Source of the DNA: Xanthostigma xanthostigma
Lineage: Eukaryota > Arthropoda > Insecta > Raphidioptera > Raphidiidae
Assembly (NCBI GenBank): GCA_963575645.1
Contig: OY754465.1
Span: 45,968,401 to 46,032,400, forward strand
Direction: 5' to 3'
Length of the DNA stretch: 64,000 nucleotides
Shown: one piece after another, positions 8,869 to 19,647 of the stretch
How positions within the stretch are numbered: the stretch's first letter is position 1
Layout of the letters: the number at the start of each line of letters is the position of its first letter
The notes under the pieces: generated by a model
Database searches by the model: none
What the model saw: the letters and a program-made list of their open reading frames with translations, nothing else
Told to the model about the DNA's origin: nothing
Made by a program: the position numbers and the translations under genes

Positions 8869-11716
8869 TACAAACATAAAAACAAAAAATCAATTTTTAA
8901 GAATTCTACATCAAAACATACAATGCATTAATAATAAGGTTAATTTATTAGAAGTTACGTTAAATACAGAATCTGTTGATGTACTATGTGTCACAGAACA
9001 TTGGCAAAATAAAGAATCTATAGGATCTATAATATTATTTGGCTACAAAATTATCAACAGTTATTGTCGCACCTATTACAAAAATGGTGGAGTTGCAATT
9101 TATGTTAAAGAAAACTTACCTGTTAACATCAATGAACTTAACTTAGAAGTTTTTTGTGTAGAGAAAGGTTTTGAGTGTGTGGGAATGACCATACAAAGTG
9201 AAAAACTAGTGAAAACGTATTTGATTGCTATTTATCGTTCCCCAAATGGTGACTTTGCATTGTTTATTGAAAAACTTTGTCAAGTTTTCGATTATATTAA
9301 ACCTGAAAAATATAAAGTAATTTTATGTGGAGATTACAATATAAATATTTTAACAGATAGTCAACAAAAACGTGAATTCTTTGACATCTTAAATGCGTAT
9401 GGCGTTGAGATCATAAATACAAACAATGAACCCAGTAGAGTAACCGCCACCACTGCATCATGTTTGGATTATTTTATTACCAACTATGATTTTGAGAACC
9501 TGCACAATAAAACTATAGACACTTGCCTATCGGATCATAAGGCACAGTTGCTTATGTTTAAAATTAATGACAACTCAATCAATACTGATCAATTAGTATG
9601 TGTTAGAAGGAGACAGTATTCGCAAGTGAACATACAACAAATGATATTTATGCTGTCAAAAGTGAACTGGTCAGATTTATTTGCTGTTGAAAATGTGAAC
9701 GAAATTTTTTATATTTTCTGTGAAAACTTCTATTATTGCTTTGATGTTAGTTTTCCTATTAAAAGTTTAAAAAAAAGAAATCAGACAAAAATTAAAACCT
9801 GGGTTACCAAAGATATCATAGACCAAGGAAATCAACTGAGGGAATTATTTAAATTTAAAGGTACGTCTATTGAATTAGCACAGTTATATCTTAACTTAAA
9901 AATAAAACACAAAACGGACATCGAAAAAGCTAAATTAAATTTTGTAAAGACAAATGTTAGTAATAATTGTAGAAACGACACCAAACAGTTGTGGACAAAT
10001 ATCAACAAATCATTAAATAGAAAACAAAATTCTAACCAAAAAATAAAAATTTCTTACGATAATAAGGTAACTGATAATTTAGATTTAATAGTAAATGTTT
10101 TTGCAAATTTCTTTACGAATTCTGTCAATAAAAAAATAGCTCTTCATTTTAAAAATAATATTTCCTGTCAATGTACAGTATCTTCAAACTATAACAACAT
10201 GACTATGTTCTTACATCCCACAAATGTAAATGAAGTAAGGAAGGTAATAAATTCCTTTAAAAATAAAATGTCAACAGGTTTTGATAACATTCCGATCATT
10301 ATTTTGAAACAATGTCTAACGGAACTTATAGATGTACTTACTTACATTGTTAATAAAATGTTTGAGAAAGGTTTTTTTCCAGATCATCTCAAGTTAGCTA
10401 AAATAAAACCGTTGCATAAAAAGGGCGATAAAGAAAATATAAAAAACTACAGACCTATATCAGTTTTATCTACTGTCGCTAAATTTATTGAAAAAATGTT
10501 ATGTTTGAGATTAAGCACTTTTTTAGAAAAAACAGATAGTTTTGATAAAGCTCAGCATGGTTTTAGAGCTAACCTATCAACTACAACTGCATGCTTTGAA
10601 TTGCATCAATATGTGGCTCAAAGTTTAGATGATGGCAAATTTGTTCTAGGTTTGTTTTTTGATCTGAGTGCTGCTTTTGACACTGTGAATCATCAGTTTC
10701 TTTTACAAAAACTCAATAGAATGGGTATTAGAGGCTTGTCAAATCGGTTAATAAAAAGTTATTTAGAAAATCGTTTAATGTTCGTAAATATTGACGAATC
10801 CAACTCCGAAACATTTCATTTAACAATAGGTATACCTCAAGGGAGTAATTTAGGCCCTTTACTCTTCAATTGTTATACAAATGACTTGACTGAGCATGTA
10901 AACATAGGTAAAATCATTATGTACGCTGATGATATCACAGTGTTAATAGCAGCATCTTCGTATTATGAAGCCCAGCATAAAGCCAACAGTGTAATAAGTC
11001 AAATATCTTCCTGGTGTTTTAAAAATCAGTTGATAATAAACCTTGATAAAACTAATTACCTACAATTCAAAATTAAAACATCTATTAATACCGACATAAG
11101 TTACATTACTGATATAACTAAAAGTGCCATCATCAGATATTTGGGCTTGCATATTGATGAAAATTTTAAATGGCTAGAGCACATAAATATATTATGCAAA
11201 AAATTGAATAGGTCATACTTTCAATTAAAACTATTAAAAAATTATTTTGATCAAGACAGCCTAATCTGTGTATATTATGCTTTTGTGTATTCACAAATGA
11301 AATATGGAATTATAAATTGGGGTCGCTCCACTGACAATAATAGAATATTTGTATTACAAAAAAGAATTATCCGTCTGATATTTAATCTCAAATATAGAGA
11401 ATCATGTAGAAATATTTTTTTTGAAAAACATTTACTAACATTTTTTGCAATATATGCCTATGAATTATTGAAGCATATGCATAGTTTAGGCTGTTTTGAT
11501 CAAAAACAGGAAAAGCCGTATAATACGAGGAATGAAGACCTTTCTATAAAACATAAAACCACGTTCTTTGAAAAAAGTCCAGTTTACACAGGATTTAAGA
11601 TTTATAAAAAGTTGCCAAATTATCTAAAAAATATAAAAAATGAAAATAAGTTTAGAAACGAATTAAAAAAACATTTGTCTTGTATTGTCCCATATGATTT
11701 CTCTGATTTATTCTGA
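8813..11716 (+). CDS. Non-LTR retrotransposon ORF2: APE-type endonuclease and reverse transcriptase
   Basis: Encodes a 967-residue protein with an apurinic-like endonuclease domain (about 30-245). It has HQN near 33-35, TEHW (61-64), YRSP (141-144), GDYN (173-176) and SDH (240-242). The reverse transcriptase spans about 520-800, with NYRPIS (545-550), FDLSAAFD (616-623), IPQGS (674-678) and the YADD catalytic motif (704-707). The tail has the R-ESC and YNTRN regions typical of CR1/Jockey-type elements. All catalytic residues checked are present and there is no internal stop. It overlaps the 3' end of ORF1 by 56 bases in the +1-relative frame. The first in-frame ATG is 8813, just before a T7 run (8817-8823). 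The element may be, or recently have been, autonomous. Confidence 0.95.
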   Translation: MIFFGSDLTITNGNKRTIDTNIKTKNQFLRILHQNIQCINNKVNLLEVTLNTESVDVLCVTEHWQNKESIGSIILFGYKIINSYCRTYYKNGGVAIYVKENLPVNINELNLEVFCVEKGFECVGMTIQSEKLVKTYLIAIYRSPNGDFALFIEKLCQVFDYIKPEKYKVILCGDYNINILTDSQQKREFFDILNAYGVEIINTNNEPSRVTATTASCLDYFITNYDFENLHNKTIDTCLSDHKAQLLMFKINDNSINTDQLVCVRRRQYSQVNIQQMIFMLSKVNWSDLFAVENVNEIFYIFCENFYYCFDVSFPIKSLKKRNQTKIKTWVTKDIIDQGNQLRELFKFKGTSIELAQLYLNLKIKHKTDIEKAKLNFVKTNVSNNCRNDTKQLWTNINKSLNRKQNSNQKIKISYDNKVTDNLDLIVNVFANFFTNSVNKKIALHFKNNISCQCTVSSNYNNMTMFLHPTNVNEVRKVINSFKNKMSTGFDNIPIIILKQCLTELIDVLTYIVNKMFEKGFFPDHLKLAKIKPLHKKGDKENIKNYRPISVLSTVAKFIEKMLCLRLSTFLEKTDSFDKAQHGFRANLSTTTACFELHQYVAQSLDDGKFVLGLFFDLSAAFDTVNHQFLLQKLNRMGIRGLSNRLIKSYLENRLMFVNIDESNSETFHLTIGIPQGSNLGPLLFNCYTNDLTEHVNIGKIIMYADDITVLIAASSYYEAQHKANSVISQISSWCFKNQLIINLDKTNYLQFKIKTSINTDISYITDITKSAIIRYLGLHIDENFKWLEHINILCKKLNRSYFQLKLLKNYFDQDSLICVYYAFVYSQMKYGIINWGRSTDNNRIFVLQKRIIRLIFNLKYRESCRNIFFEKHLLTFFAIYAYELLKHMHSLGCFDQKQEKPYNTRNEDLSIKHKTTFFEKSPVYTGFKIYKKLPNYLKNIKNENKFRNELKKHLSCIVPYDFSDLF

Positions 11717-11800
11717 TTTCTTTTTTTTTTTGACATTTTTGTATACCTAATGGTCAACACAAATAAAAATTATTTCTATTTCTATTTCTATTTCTATTAC

Positions 11801-12823
11801 AAGTGTCAGAGTGTATAAATTTAGGTCGAAATTCACTTTTCAAAATTTTACATTTTTTTCGTTTTGAGGCCAATATTTTTGGAAAAAGGGAAAAAGTCTG
11901 TGCATCTGTTTGTTTGCCTGTTAGTCTGTGAACACGATACAAGTCAAACGGATGAGCGGATTGTAATTACATTTTGGGAGGATGTTTGCTGATATGAAAA
12001 GTTGTACTGTTTTTAGGAAGATATCTCTCTTCTACGTTGGTTTTTATATAATAATGGTATACTTTTTACAACGGTTTTTAATTCTATTTATTTTTACGAT
12101 AAACTTTTGTAAAAACATTTTTTTCCAAATATTAAAAAGAGTCTTATGGTTTTGGGGAAAAATCGACACATGAGAAGAAGACTAAAGAGATATGTGTCTT
12201 ATATATTTTATATATACTATGTCCGTAATAAAATTTGACTTTTAATAAACCAAAAAATTAAGACATTATAAAAATACATTAAACATATAATTTATTATAT
12301 AAATAATAAGAATTTTTAAAGGTAACTTCTTAAATAATACTTGACACTTTCTATAAAAAATCTTTAAAGCATTTTGATTTTGTAGCGACTTTCAGAACAT
12401 TATGATCGACTGTATTATGAATATCCGTTTTTTTATTAACTAATACATAGGCATATTATAATGTTAGCTATAACATTAAGTTGTCAATGAATGAAGTTAT
12501 TACATTTATCCATTTTCTATAAGGACGCCTGCTCGTTCTAAATTAGTTCAATTTGGAAAGATCAATATGGTGTACGTCTCTGTTTCTTGGAAATATATTA
12601 TTATATAACGTTGACGTGTGAGTAGATGATATAGTGTGTACTAAAATTAATAGACCATAATATAGTGTCTCCCGTGATTATATAGAGACGCTCTCACATC
12701 TATTATATGCGTCAACGGTAACAGTGCGAGACGCAAGTTGCGACGCTAGCCGCATGTCACGTTGCGTCGTTTTACCACACATTACAGTTCGGGAATAAAT
12801 AACTTCACAATTAAAAAATCACT
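11801..12823. other. Non-coding, nothing recognised
   Basis: AT-rich. A GAGACGCTCTC-like stretch near 12680 and a rise in GC towards the right lead into the duplicated block at 12824. No gene supported. Confidence 0.4.
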
Positions 12824-13145
12824 GTGATCAGCCGTCTAAAATTATCACTGTGATTTGACAAGAGGTAACTACGGTCCAAAGTAACGTATGTCGTTCCATG
12901 TCACCGCAATCACGACGGTCGCTCCTACCGAGTAGCCGATCAACGCCGATGTAACATTCGACCGAGTGTTTGCTCGGTCGGGCGGTATTCGGCGTGATCA
13001 ACCGTCTAAAATGATCACTGCGTGATCTGACAAGAGGTAACTACGTTCCAAAGTAACGTATGTTGTTCTGTGTCACCGCAATCACGACGGTCGCTCCAAC
13101 CGAGTAGCCGACGTATCGTCCGACCGAGTGCTCGGTCGAGGTCGA
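12824..13145. repeat. Tandem duplication (about 170 bp and 150 bp) with CGACCGAG palindromes
   Basis: Unit 1 (12824-12993) and unit 2 (12994-13145) share long blocks: GTGATCA-CCGTCTAAAAT, GACAAGAGGTAACTACG, CCAAAGTAACGTATG and CACCGCAATCACGACGGTCG. Each unit ends in a GC-rich palindrome: CGACCGAG-TGTTTG-CTCGGTCG (12959-12980) and CGACCGAGTGCTCGGTCG (13121-13138). The block is GC-richer than its surroundings and has no coding frame. It could be a satellite monomer pair, a MITE fragment or a regulatory array; I cannot decide. Confidence 0.8.
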
Positions 13146-13441
13146 CGTGACATTTGTGTAACTGGAATAATAGTCACTGTGATCACATAGTAACGACTTT
13201 TCCCATGTCCCACACATTGTTTCAACCAGAACTTCTCCCACCAGAGATACTAATAATAAAACAACGTGTTAAAATCAACAGTGATGCGAAGTTTGTCGGT
13301 TTATTGCTAACAATTAAAGACCGCAAGAAACAACACGATTTCGCACTAGGCCTCGTGAGACAGCGACAGCACTAGTGGAGCCTTCGACTTGACTGTATTG
13401 AACTTTAAAACAAAATATTTACACACTTTGCTTATAATATA
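13146..13441. other. Non-coding, nothing recognised
   Basis: Short open frames on both strands overlap here without any recognisable domain. Nothing supported. Confidence 0.35.
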
Positions 13442-13671
13442 TTTTTTGACGTGGCAACGTCTTATAAATTGATGAAACACCAGCTGTACGCACGAAAAAG
13501 TGTAACGTTCCTAACGTTCCGCCTGACCCTGTGCGTGCAAGCGAGAGCGCAGTATGCTTCGGCCCAAGTTTGACAGCTACTAAAATTTAGGTTATGTATT
13601 ATTAGATATGATACGTTATCACGTAAAACTATCGTCCGTAAACAGACTTTACAGACAACCAATTTTTTTTT
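13442..13671 (+). repeat. MITE family with GACGTGATAACGTCTTATAA and CCAATTTTTTTT ends (copy A)
   Basis: Starts TTTTTTGACGTGGCAACGTC, continues through TAAATTGATGAAACACC and ends TTTACAGACAACCAATTTTT. Two more copies with the same terminal blocks lie at 22051-22266 (opposite orientation) and 27344-28031. The end blocks contain partial inverted similarity (GTGATAACGT against ACGTTATCAC). Non-coding. Confidence 0.8.
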
Positions 13672-14370
13672 ATCAGAAACCTTCGCTGGCGCCTGCACTA
13701 CACCTCACTAAAGTTTCATCATATTCAAATTAATAGTATAGACATAGACATAGGTCACGAACAAACGAACCCACAGACGGACATTAATTTTTACTTATTA
13801 GATTTGGTATTCATGCATTGGCGATTGAGTAAGTGAGTTAGGGACTGTGCGTTTTATTTTATAGATTAAGTAGACTGACATCAAACTGCCAACTGGTACC
13901 CTATTTGCCGAATGTATCATACGTTCCACATTCATACATACCTAATATTGTCTATTGACTGCTACAAACAATTTATACTTCAGCTACTGTTGCGAATTGA
14001 GATGACAAAATATAATATATGTATAAGGGTCAATGCGCGCATGCTACTTTTTATGTCGAAAACGCTCGATTTAAAAAATTGCATCTCAACTGCATCCCGA
14101 TTTAGACGATTGCTCAGTTGCTCGAAATTTCTCATTCGATCATACGATTTGACAACAGCATGAACACTCTATATCAAATACCGTACAGTTCAACGAAATA
14201 GTTGACTGTGCATGACGTACAACCGTTTGGTTTTTCGTCACGTCGATTTTCTGAGATTACTGTGGCATATTTATTTTTTTTTTTTTTGCAGGAGAGCGCA
14301 ATTTCAACAAAAATCCGAAAACTCACGGAAACGAAATTGTAGGTACCTATGTGTAAAGCATTGATAGATA
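13672..14370. other. Non-coding, nothing recognised
   Basis: No gene, RNA or repeat boundary that I can support. Confidence 0.4.
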
Positions 14371-14690
14371 CAGCGGTGGCCTTAGCCATAGCGAGGCCCT
14401 TGTCTTTAGTTTTACAGTCAAATTACAAAAAATTTTATTTTTCACTGATAAATTAATTGGGTACTTTTGATATCATTCATTTTGCTGATATTGAATAAAT
14501 CTAAATCAGAAATTTTATTTAAACATTTATTAATATTAAGATATACTTTACTATGAATTAACTTTTATTTGATTGTTATAACTAATAGCTAAAGATAAAA
14601 TAAAGTTTTAAGTATCTACTCTTTTCTATTCGGATTGTTGCGCGAGGTCCTGGGCGATTGCCCTGCTCGCCACCCTTTAAGACCACCCTG
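14371..14690. mobile_element. hAT-like MITE with near-perfect 8-bp TSD
   Basis: The left end reads CAGCGGTGGCCTTA and the inverted right end CAGGGTGGTCTTA, which are typical hAT termini. Flanks GATAGATA (14363-14370) and GATTGATA (14691-14698) match 7 of 8 bases. The 320-bp interior is AT-rich and non-coding. Confidence 0.75.
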
Positions 14691-15584
14691 GATTGATATT
14701 ACGTAAGGAATCTTGTGTAAGATTGAATTAAACAGTTCTTTAATATTATGCTTATAAGAATTAGTTCATCCTTAGATTCTAAGAATTTTCGTAATTACTC
14801 GTTAGCTGATTTCGTTAAAACGACAAATTATATAGATTTCTTACATTACTCTGATGCGTTACATGAAGCCTTATAAATTATCCTAGAGCAAACACATCGA
14901 CCGATGTAATATAGAGCTGATTTTACAAAATATCTTAGTGCACACCCTTCACTCATCAGATAACAAAAGGATTGTTGGCAATTGTGTTAAAGTTGGCAAG
15001 TATAAACACATTCAATTGAATAAATGCATTTTACAGCATTCTTATTCAGTCACTAAGAAAGATTTTATAAAAGAATTGTGTTCTTTGATCTGCGAATGAA
15101 CTCTTCAGCTTTAGTGGTCAGTCACAAGGAATGTTTGTCATATATCTAGTCTTCAACCAATTGCAACATAAAATGGACGAATCTCTTTGTTCTTTCTTTT
15201 TTATAAGAAGCAATCATGCTGTAGCTCAAGTTCTAAGTATTTTTACAGATTTTGAATTTTTTCCTTCATATATTTTATTTTCTTTTATAAATCCGTAAAA
15301 AGATAATCTTTTAGTAGGTTTTAACTTTTTAAGCGGCATCTCAAAAACATAAATTTAGCGTTAAAAATATTTTGGGTACGAAACATTCAGATAGTGTCCT
15401 CCTGCCTGCCCCAAAAGTTTTAGATAGATCTGTTCGCTTTTATTTTTGTATCAGTTTGACAGCAATCGGTTTACTGGTGTTTATAAATTCTAAGTTTGCA
15501 TAATACCTACGAATGACGCTAATTAATTTGCTAACCGATGTTAGGGGAGTCGGTTATTCTTTTTTTATGTTGTATAAAAAATAT
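14691..15584. other. Non-coding, nothing recognised
   Basis: AT-rich; no supported feature apart from the flanking TSD. Confidence 0.4.
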
Positions 15585-15790
15585 GAGCCATCGTGGGACG
15601 TCTGAACATAAATTTGAGCTTGCAAGATGCAACTTTAAGTTACATAATCCTGTGAAAACTCTACGCACACTTCCTAAAGCCCTATGGATACTCTACGGAC
15701 ACTTCTTAAAGCCCTATGGATACTCTACGCACACTTCTTAAAGCCCTATAGGGACACTCTATGGACACTTCCTAAAGCCCTATGGACACT
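15585..15790 (+). repeat. Unclassified repeat starting GAGCCATCGTGGGACG (copy A) with 32-bp tandem array
   Basis: Shares its start and the ACATAAATTT block with copies at 21281-21596 (inverted) and 43547-43858. From 15659 it carries about four 32-34-bp units (CTCTACG-ACACTTCTTAAAGCCCTATGG type). The copy at 21281 holds about one and a half units of the same motif, so the array expanded in this copy. No terminal inverted repeats are seen; class unknown. Confidence 0.75.
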
Positions 15791-16343
15791 GCAACTTTAA
15801 AATTTCGCAAATTTAAAATTTCTAGGCTCGACTAGATCCCACTACCCTTCAGCGAGGTTTATGATTTGTGTTCAGACACTACAAAAGAAGTGTTACACAA
15901 ATTTTCATGGTGCCGCAAGTACCTACTCAAACATGTTTGATAGCTCTCCTGCTATAATTTTGTTACTATCGTTTTCTTTAGACGGTTCTTTATTCATACT
16001 GAGTTGTGTATTTTCCGGAATTTTCTAAGCAACTAAATTAATAAGGTATTGTAAAATTAAACTCTCGTTTACTAGAGGCTACAAGTAAACAAAATAATTA
16101 TTTTCATCAGCTCTGGATGTAATGTCCTTTTGAGTTTTTCTCTTCTAACAAAAAACAATAATCTAGTAGGTACTGTTTACATGAGGGGAATTCTCTTTGA
16201 AACTGTAGCAGCCAGTACAGTAGTGCCATCTTCTGGCATCTGCCACTACCTAACAAGAGATATGGGTGATTCTTTTATTATGTAATAGGATGAATTGACT
16301 TGTTACGAGCTGCAAATTAAACAATAAAACAGAATCAAACGTA
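15791..16343. other. Non-coding, nothing recognised
   Basis: No supported feature. Confidence 0.4.
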
Positions 16344-16903
16344 GATCCGATTCACACTCTCGGTCCAGTCTCGGTTCGGTAAAATCTTACTGTATTCACA
16401 CTATCATTCTGGGTTCGATCACGGTTCAATCTCGATTTGCAAGAAGTCTGATGTATTTCCTTTACAATACAATTTTACTTTATTTCATAACTACAATTTT
16501 TCTAGTTGTCTGACAATGTCGTTCGATTTTGCAATTGAAGAATTATAGCTATTCTTCTTGATGAAGATATGGCAAATAAGGAAAGAGTGAAACGCAAGAC
16601 AACGAAGAGAAGAATGTGGGTGCATCCAAGCTGTTTAGCGAGGAAAACGGAAGGCGAATACTACACCCTGTACCGTCATTTAATAGACGAATACTGCATT
16701 TGAAACAAAAACCTATTCATAAGTCGGGCAAAGTCTGATCACGCTTCAGCAAAATATTCTCCTAAACGGATCGGTGCCGGAGCATGAACTTGAGCGGTGC
16801 TGATAGTATGAATACGCTCATTGTTTCTTGTGTAAGACTCGTTTACCGAACCGAGACTGAACCGAGAGCGAACCGTGACCGGCACTATAGTGTGAATCGG
16901 GCC
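16344..16903. mobile_element. Non-autonomous PIF/Harbinger-like element
   Basis: Terminal inverted repeats read GATCCGATTCACACT at the left and GGCCCGATTCACACT when the right end is reverse complemented. Further inward both ends hold inverted TCTCGGTTCGGTAAA-type sequence. The interior retains a Harbinger-like transposase N-terminal fragment. The 3-bp TSD expected for this superfamily is not unambiguous. Confidence 0.75.
16516..16703 (+). pseudogene. PIF/Harbinger transposase N-terminal remnant
   Basis: From the ATG at 16569 a short frame runs to the TGA at 16701 and contains KRRMWVHPSC and YYTLYRHLIDEY. This matches the basic-W-V-P then LY-L pattern at the start of insect HARBI1/ALP1-like transposases. 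A frame opening at 16516 (MSFDFAIEE) leads into it but is broken by a one-base offset near 16541. The catalytic DDE region is missing entirely. It lies centrally in an element with Harbinger-style ends. Confidence 0.65.
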
Positions 16904-17759
16904 TTAATTTTATTCATGTGGATTACAAAGTTAGAGTTATAATCTGTATTGTTTTTGTTTAAATGGTAATATTTGTCATCAAAACTTTATTTTAGACAAT
17001 AACTAGTTTAAAAACGTCAACATGCTTAATCAGTTTGGGTTTTTTATTTTAATTTTTCCCAATTCAAATTATTATTGGTTTTGTATTAATATTCTTTTGA
17101 TTTTGTCTTAGACAAACAGCAGGTATTGGCAACGCTGTCTAGGATATTGTTGTATTTTCTGTACAGTAATTGACTAATATAACAGAGTACATATGGAAAG
17201 TTTAATTATGTCCTATAAAAAATTTACTAAAAAATTGCCTTTTTGACGTTGAAAATTTTTCGGAAAAACATAGCGGAAAATTTTCCATTTTAGAATTAAT
17301 TTCAAAAAAACAAACATTTGTCTCTGGATTCTATTTGTGCCAATCGTAAAAAACGCGATGACCTGTTGTTTTGTAACAGTCCGTATGCGTAATCGTATCA
17401 ACAGAGGCACGTATCAACGCTACGAGGGACTGAATGGATGGGCGTCAGCACAATAAGGCCTACGACCGGTACACATTGGGTGCTTTACACACCGGCTGGT
17501 CGATATTTTGAACGTATTATGAAACAATGAAAGTCAAATGCACTGAAACTTTCTCACAATCAAAGTAGATGCTTGTTGTTTGAAACGTATTGTTCTTTAG
17601 AAAATCCGATTTGTAATAATATTATGTAGGTACCTATACTTTGTTTAGCGACGTTGCTATTGGCAGGCCCAATATTTTTCGGTCGTTAAATTTTACTGAA
17701 TTTTAATATTAAAAAAGTACCTATTTATAATAACTTAATGATCCTAAAGAAGTGAACAA
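16904..17759. other. Non-coding, nothing recognised
   Basis: AT-rich. A 65-codon minus-strand frame (17213-17410) has no recognisable domain and is treated as chance. Confidence 0.4.
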
Positions 17760-18168
17760 TCTATATATAAATTAAATTGTAATATCCGTTTGTTCAAAAG
17801 TTCATCACCGATTGCTTTGAAATTTTGATACTATGTTGCATTCGAATATACCTGATATATACATGTCACACCTGTGACAGGTGTAAAACAGCGCCATCTG
17901 TTGAACGTTAAAGCAACACGTGATATAGGTACTAAATATTTTATGACAACGGGAGCGCCATTTGTTAAATATAGCGCCGTCTGTTGGACGTTAAAGCAAC
18001 ACGTGGTATACTAAAAATTTTGCGGCAACTGGAGCGCTATCTGTTACTACCGCATAATCTGTTGGACATTGAAACAACACACGCTATACTAAATATTTCA
18101 CGGCAGCTATATTCTATTGAAGTCAGCAACACACCCAAACCAGACTGAGCGTGGCCGAGTACAGGTAG
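17760..18168 (+). mobile_element. Helitron-like element, GCGCCATCTGTTG family (copy 1)
   Basis: Starts TCTATATATAAATTAAATTG and ends GAGTACAGGTAG next to T, with A to the left, consistent with Helitron insertion between A and T. The interior has three or four diverged units of a module containing GCGCCATCTGTTG, TTAAAGCAACACG and ATACTAAATATTT. A CACCTGTGACAGGTG palindrome lies upstream of the modules. Sister copies are at 35549-42880 and 54208-54563. Confidence 0.75.
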
Positions 18169-19647
18169 TTATATACAAAAATAAAGTACCTAACTGTTGC
18201 CAGAATCAATTTCGGAATATATTTGTAATAAATTGACAATTAACGATTCCAGGAATACTGCCAAACACACAAAGCGTTAAATTGGGCGGTGGCTGTTATT
18301 AATTTTCAATTTTCCTACATTTCTCATTCTAATGCACAATTTGTTTATTTTGGAAACAATTGGTCACAGAGTAATTAAAAACAAATGAAACAACTAAACA
18401 ACCGATGACGACTTACACATTAAAAAATTCCAGCCAATTAGGCAACGGGACCATTCCAACAAAAAATATTTACATTTGCTATATAATAAAAGGAATAAAA
18501 TTTCTGATATCACGTGAGGTGACGCGGGTAATGGCTAGTATTCAATATGATATTTGATATTCATTGCCATGCTACATAATATGCAAAAATAAATGCTTTT
18601 AGTGTGAGGGATAAATCTGATGCTTTAATAATAAATTTTCAACATTTGGCATCATTTTAGTTAAATTTAATCTCAAATCTCCTCGGTTAACGATGTCCAG
18701 TTTGTTTCTTTTTTTGTTAGGAGATTCACTGTCGTTGACCCCCATTTTAATTTTATGGACCTCCAATTTTTTTTCCCGCTGACATGGACCCCTTGCAAGT
18801 TGTCGTCGACCCTTGGGACCACTTGGACCACTTTGGGAATCACTGGGCTAGACAGAAATTGCAGGCAACCGACTTACGTACATTGCTGACTGCTGGTGCT
18901 CCGTATAACATGGATTACCTTTATGAACAGTTTTTTTTCGCTCCTTTCTGTGCTGATCTTGCAGGTCCATGCTTGACAAGTGTGCGCAGTGGACGTTCTC
19001 ACGATTTAATTGGTGTTGAACAAACTTAAAGTTGCAATTCAAACGTACTTTGAAGAATGTTAACATTGCTTGAACTAACTTGAACAACTAATAAATTAAA
19101 AGAATGAAAGTCGGACAAAAATACAAAATTCTATTGAATTGATATCTTCGATGAAATTCATAAAATCAGAACATGTGACTACTACAGTATATCTATTGAC
19201 AACTATTTCTATTCAACAGTATAGTTGTTAAAACCCATGCATGTATAGTTTCAAAGTATGTGAACCCGCCTTTATTTGGCTTTGCATCTGTAATTTCCGA
19301 TTTAGCTCTGGGCAGTAGGTGACGATATTTATAATTTATCGATCTTGGATCTGTGAATCTGACGTGAGAGCGTTGATTGGTTACATTTAGCAACAAGATT
19401 AATGATAATTCAGACAAGTATTGAGGTACATGTTCACATATATTATTATGCAATATCGGTATTTTGTACTTGCTTATTGGAAGAAGATTCATAAATATTC
19501 TGATGTAGGATAATGTCTTCTTCAAGGCCTCAATTTAAAGAGAACACTCTGTGTATTTCATTAGTCGGTTATTAGTTTAATATTTGGGTTACAATAAAAA
19601 AAAGCGAGTGTGCTTTAGACCACACGTCTGAAGTTCCTTCCATATAT
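18169..19647. other. Mostly unassigned; possible hAT end near 18848
   Basis: TTGGGAATCACTG at 18835-18847 resembles a hAT terminus of the CAGTGATTCCCAA type. It is preceded by CATGGACCCC-style repeat sequence common in such elements, but I could not find its partner end. No gene supported. Confidence 0.35.

Larger units (their letters stand above)
7975..11800 (+). mobile_element. CR1/Jockey-like non-LTR retrotransposon, apparently full coding capacity
   Basis: Two overlapping intact ORFs are followed by a short 3' UTR containing AATAAA at 11762 and a 3' tail of TTTCTA repeats (about 11771-11799). A tail of short tandem repeats instead of poly(A) is typical of CR1-like and some related clades. 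The 5' end is not defined. Exact clade placement needs an RT phylogeny. Confidence 0.9.
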
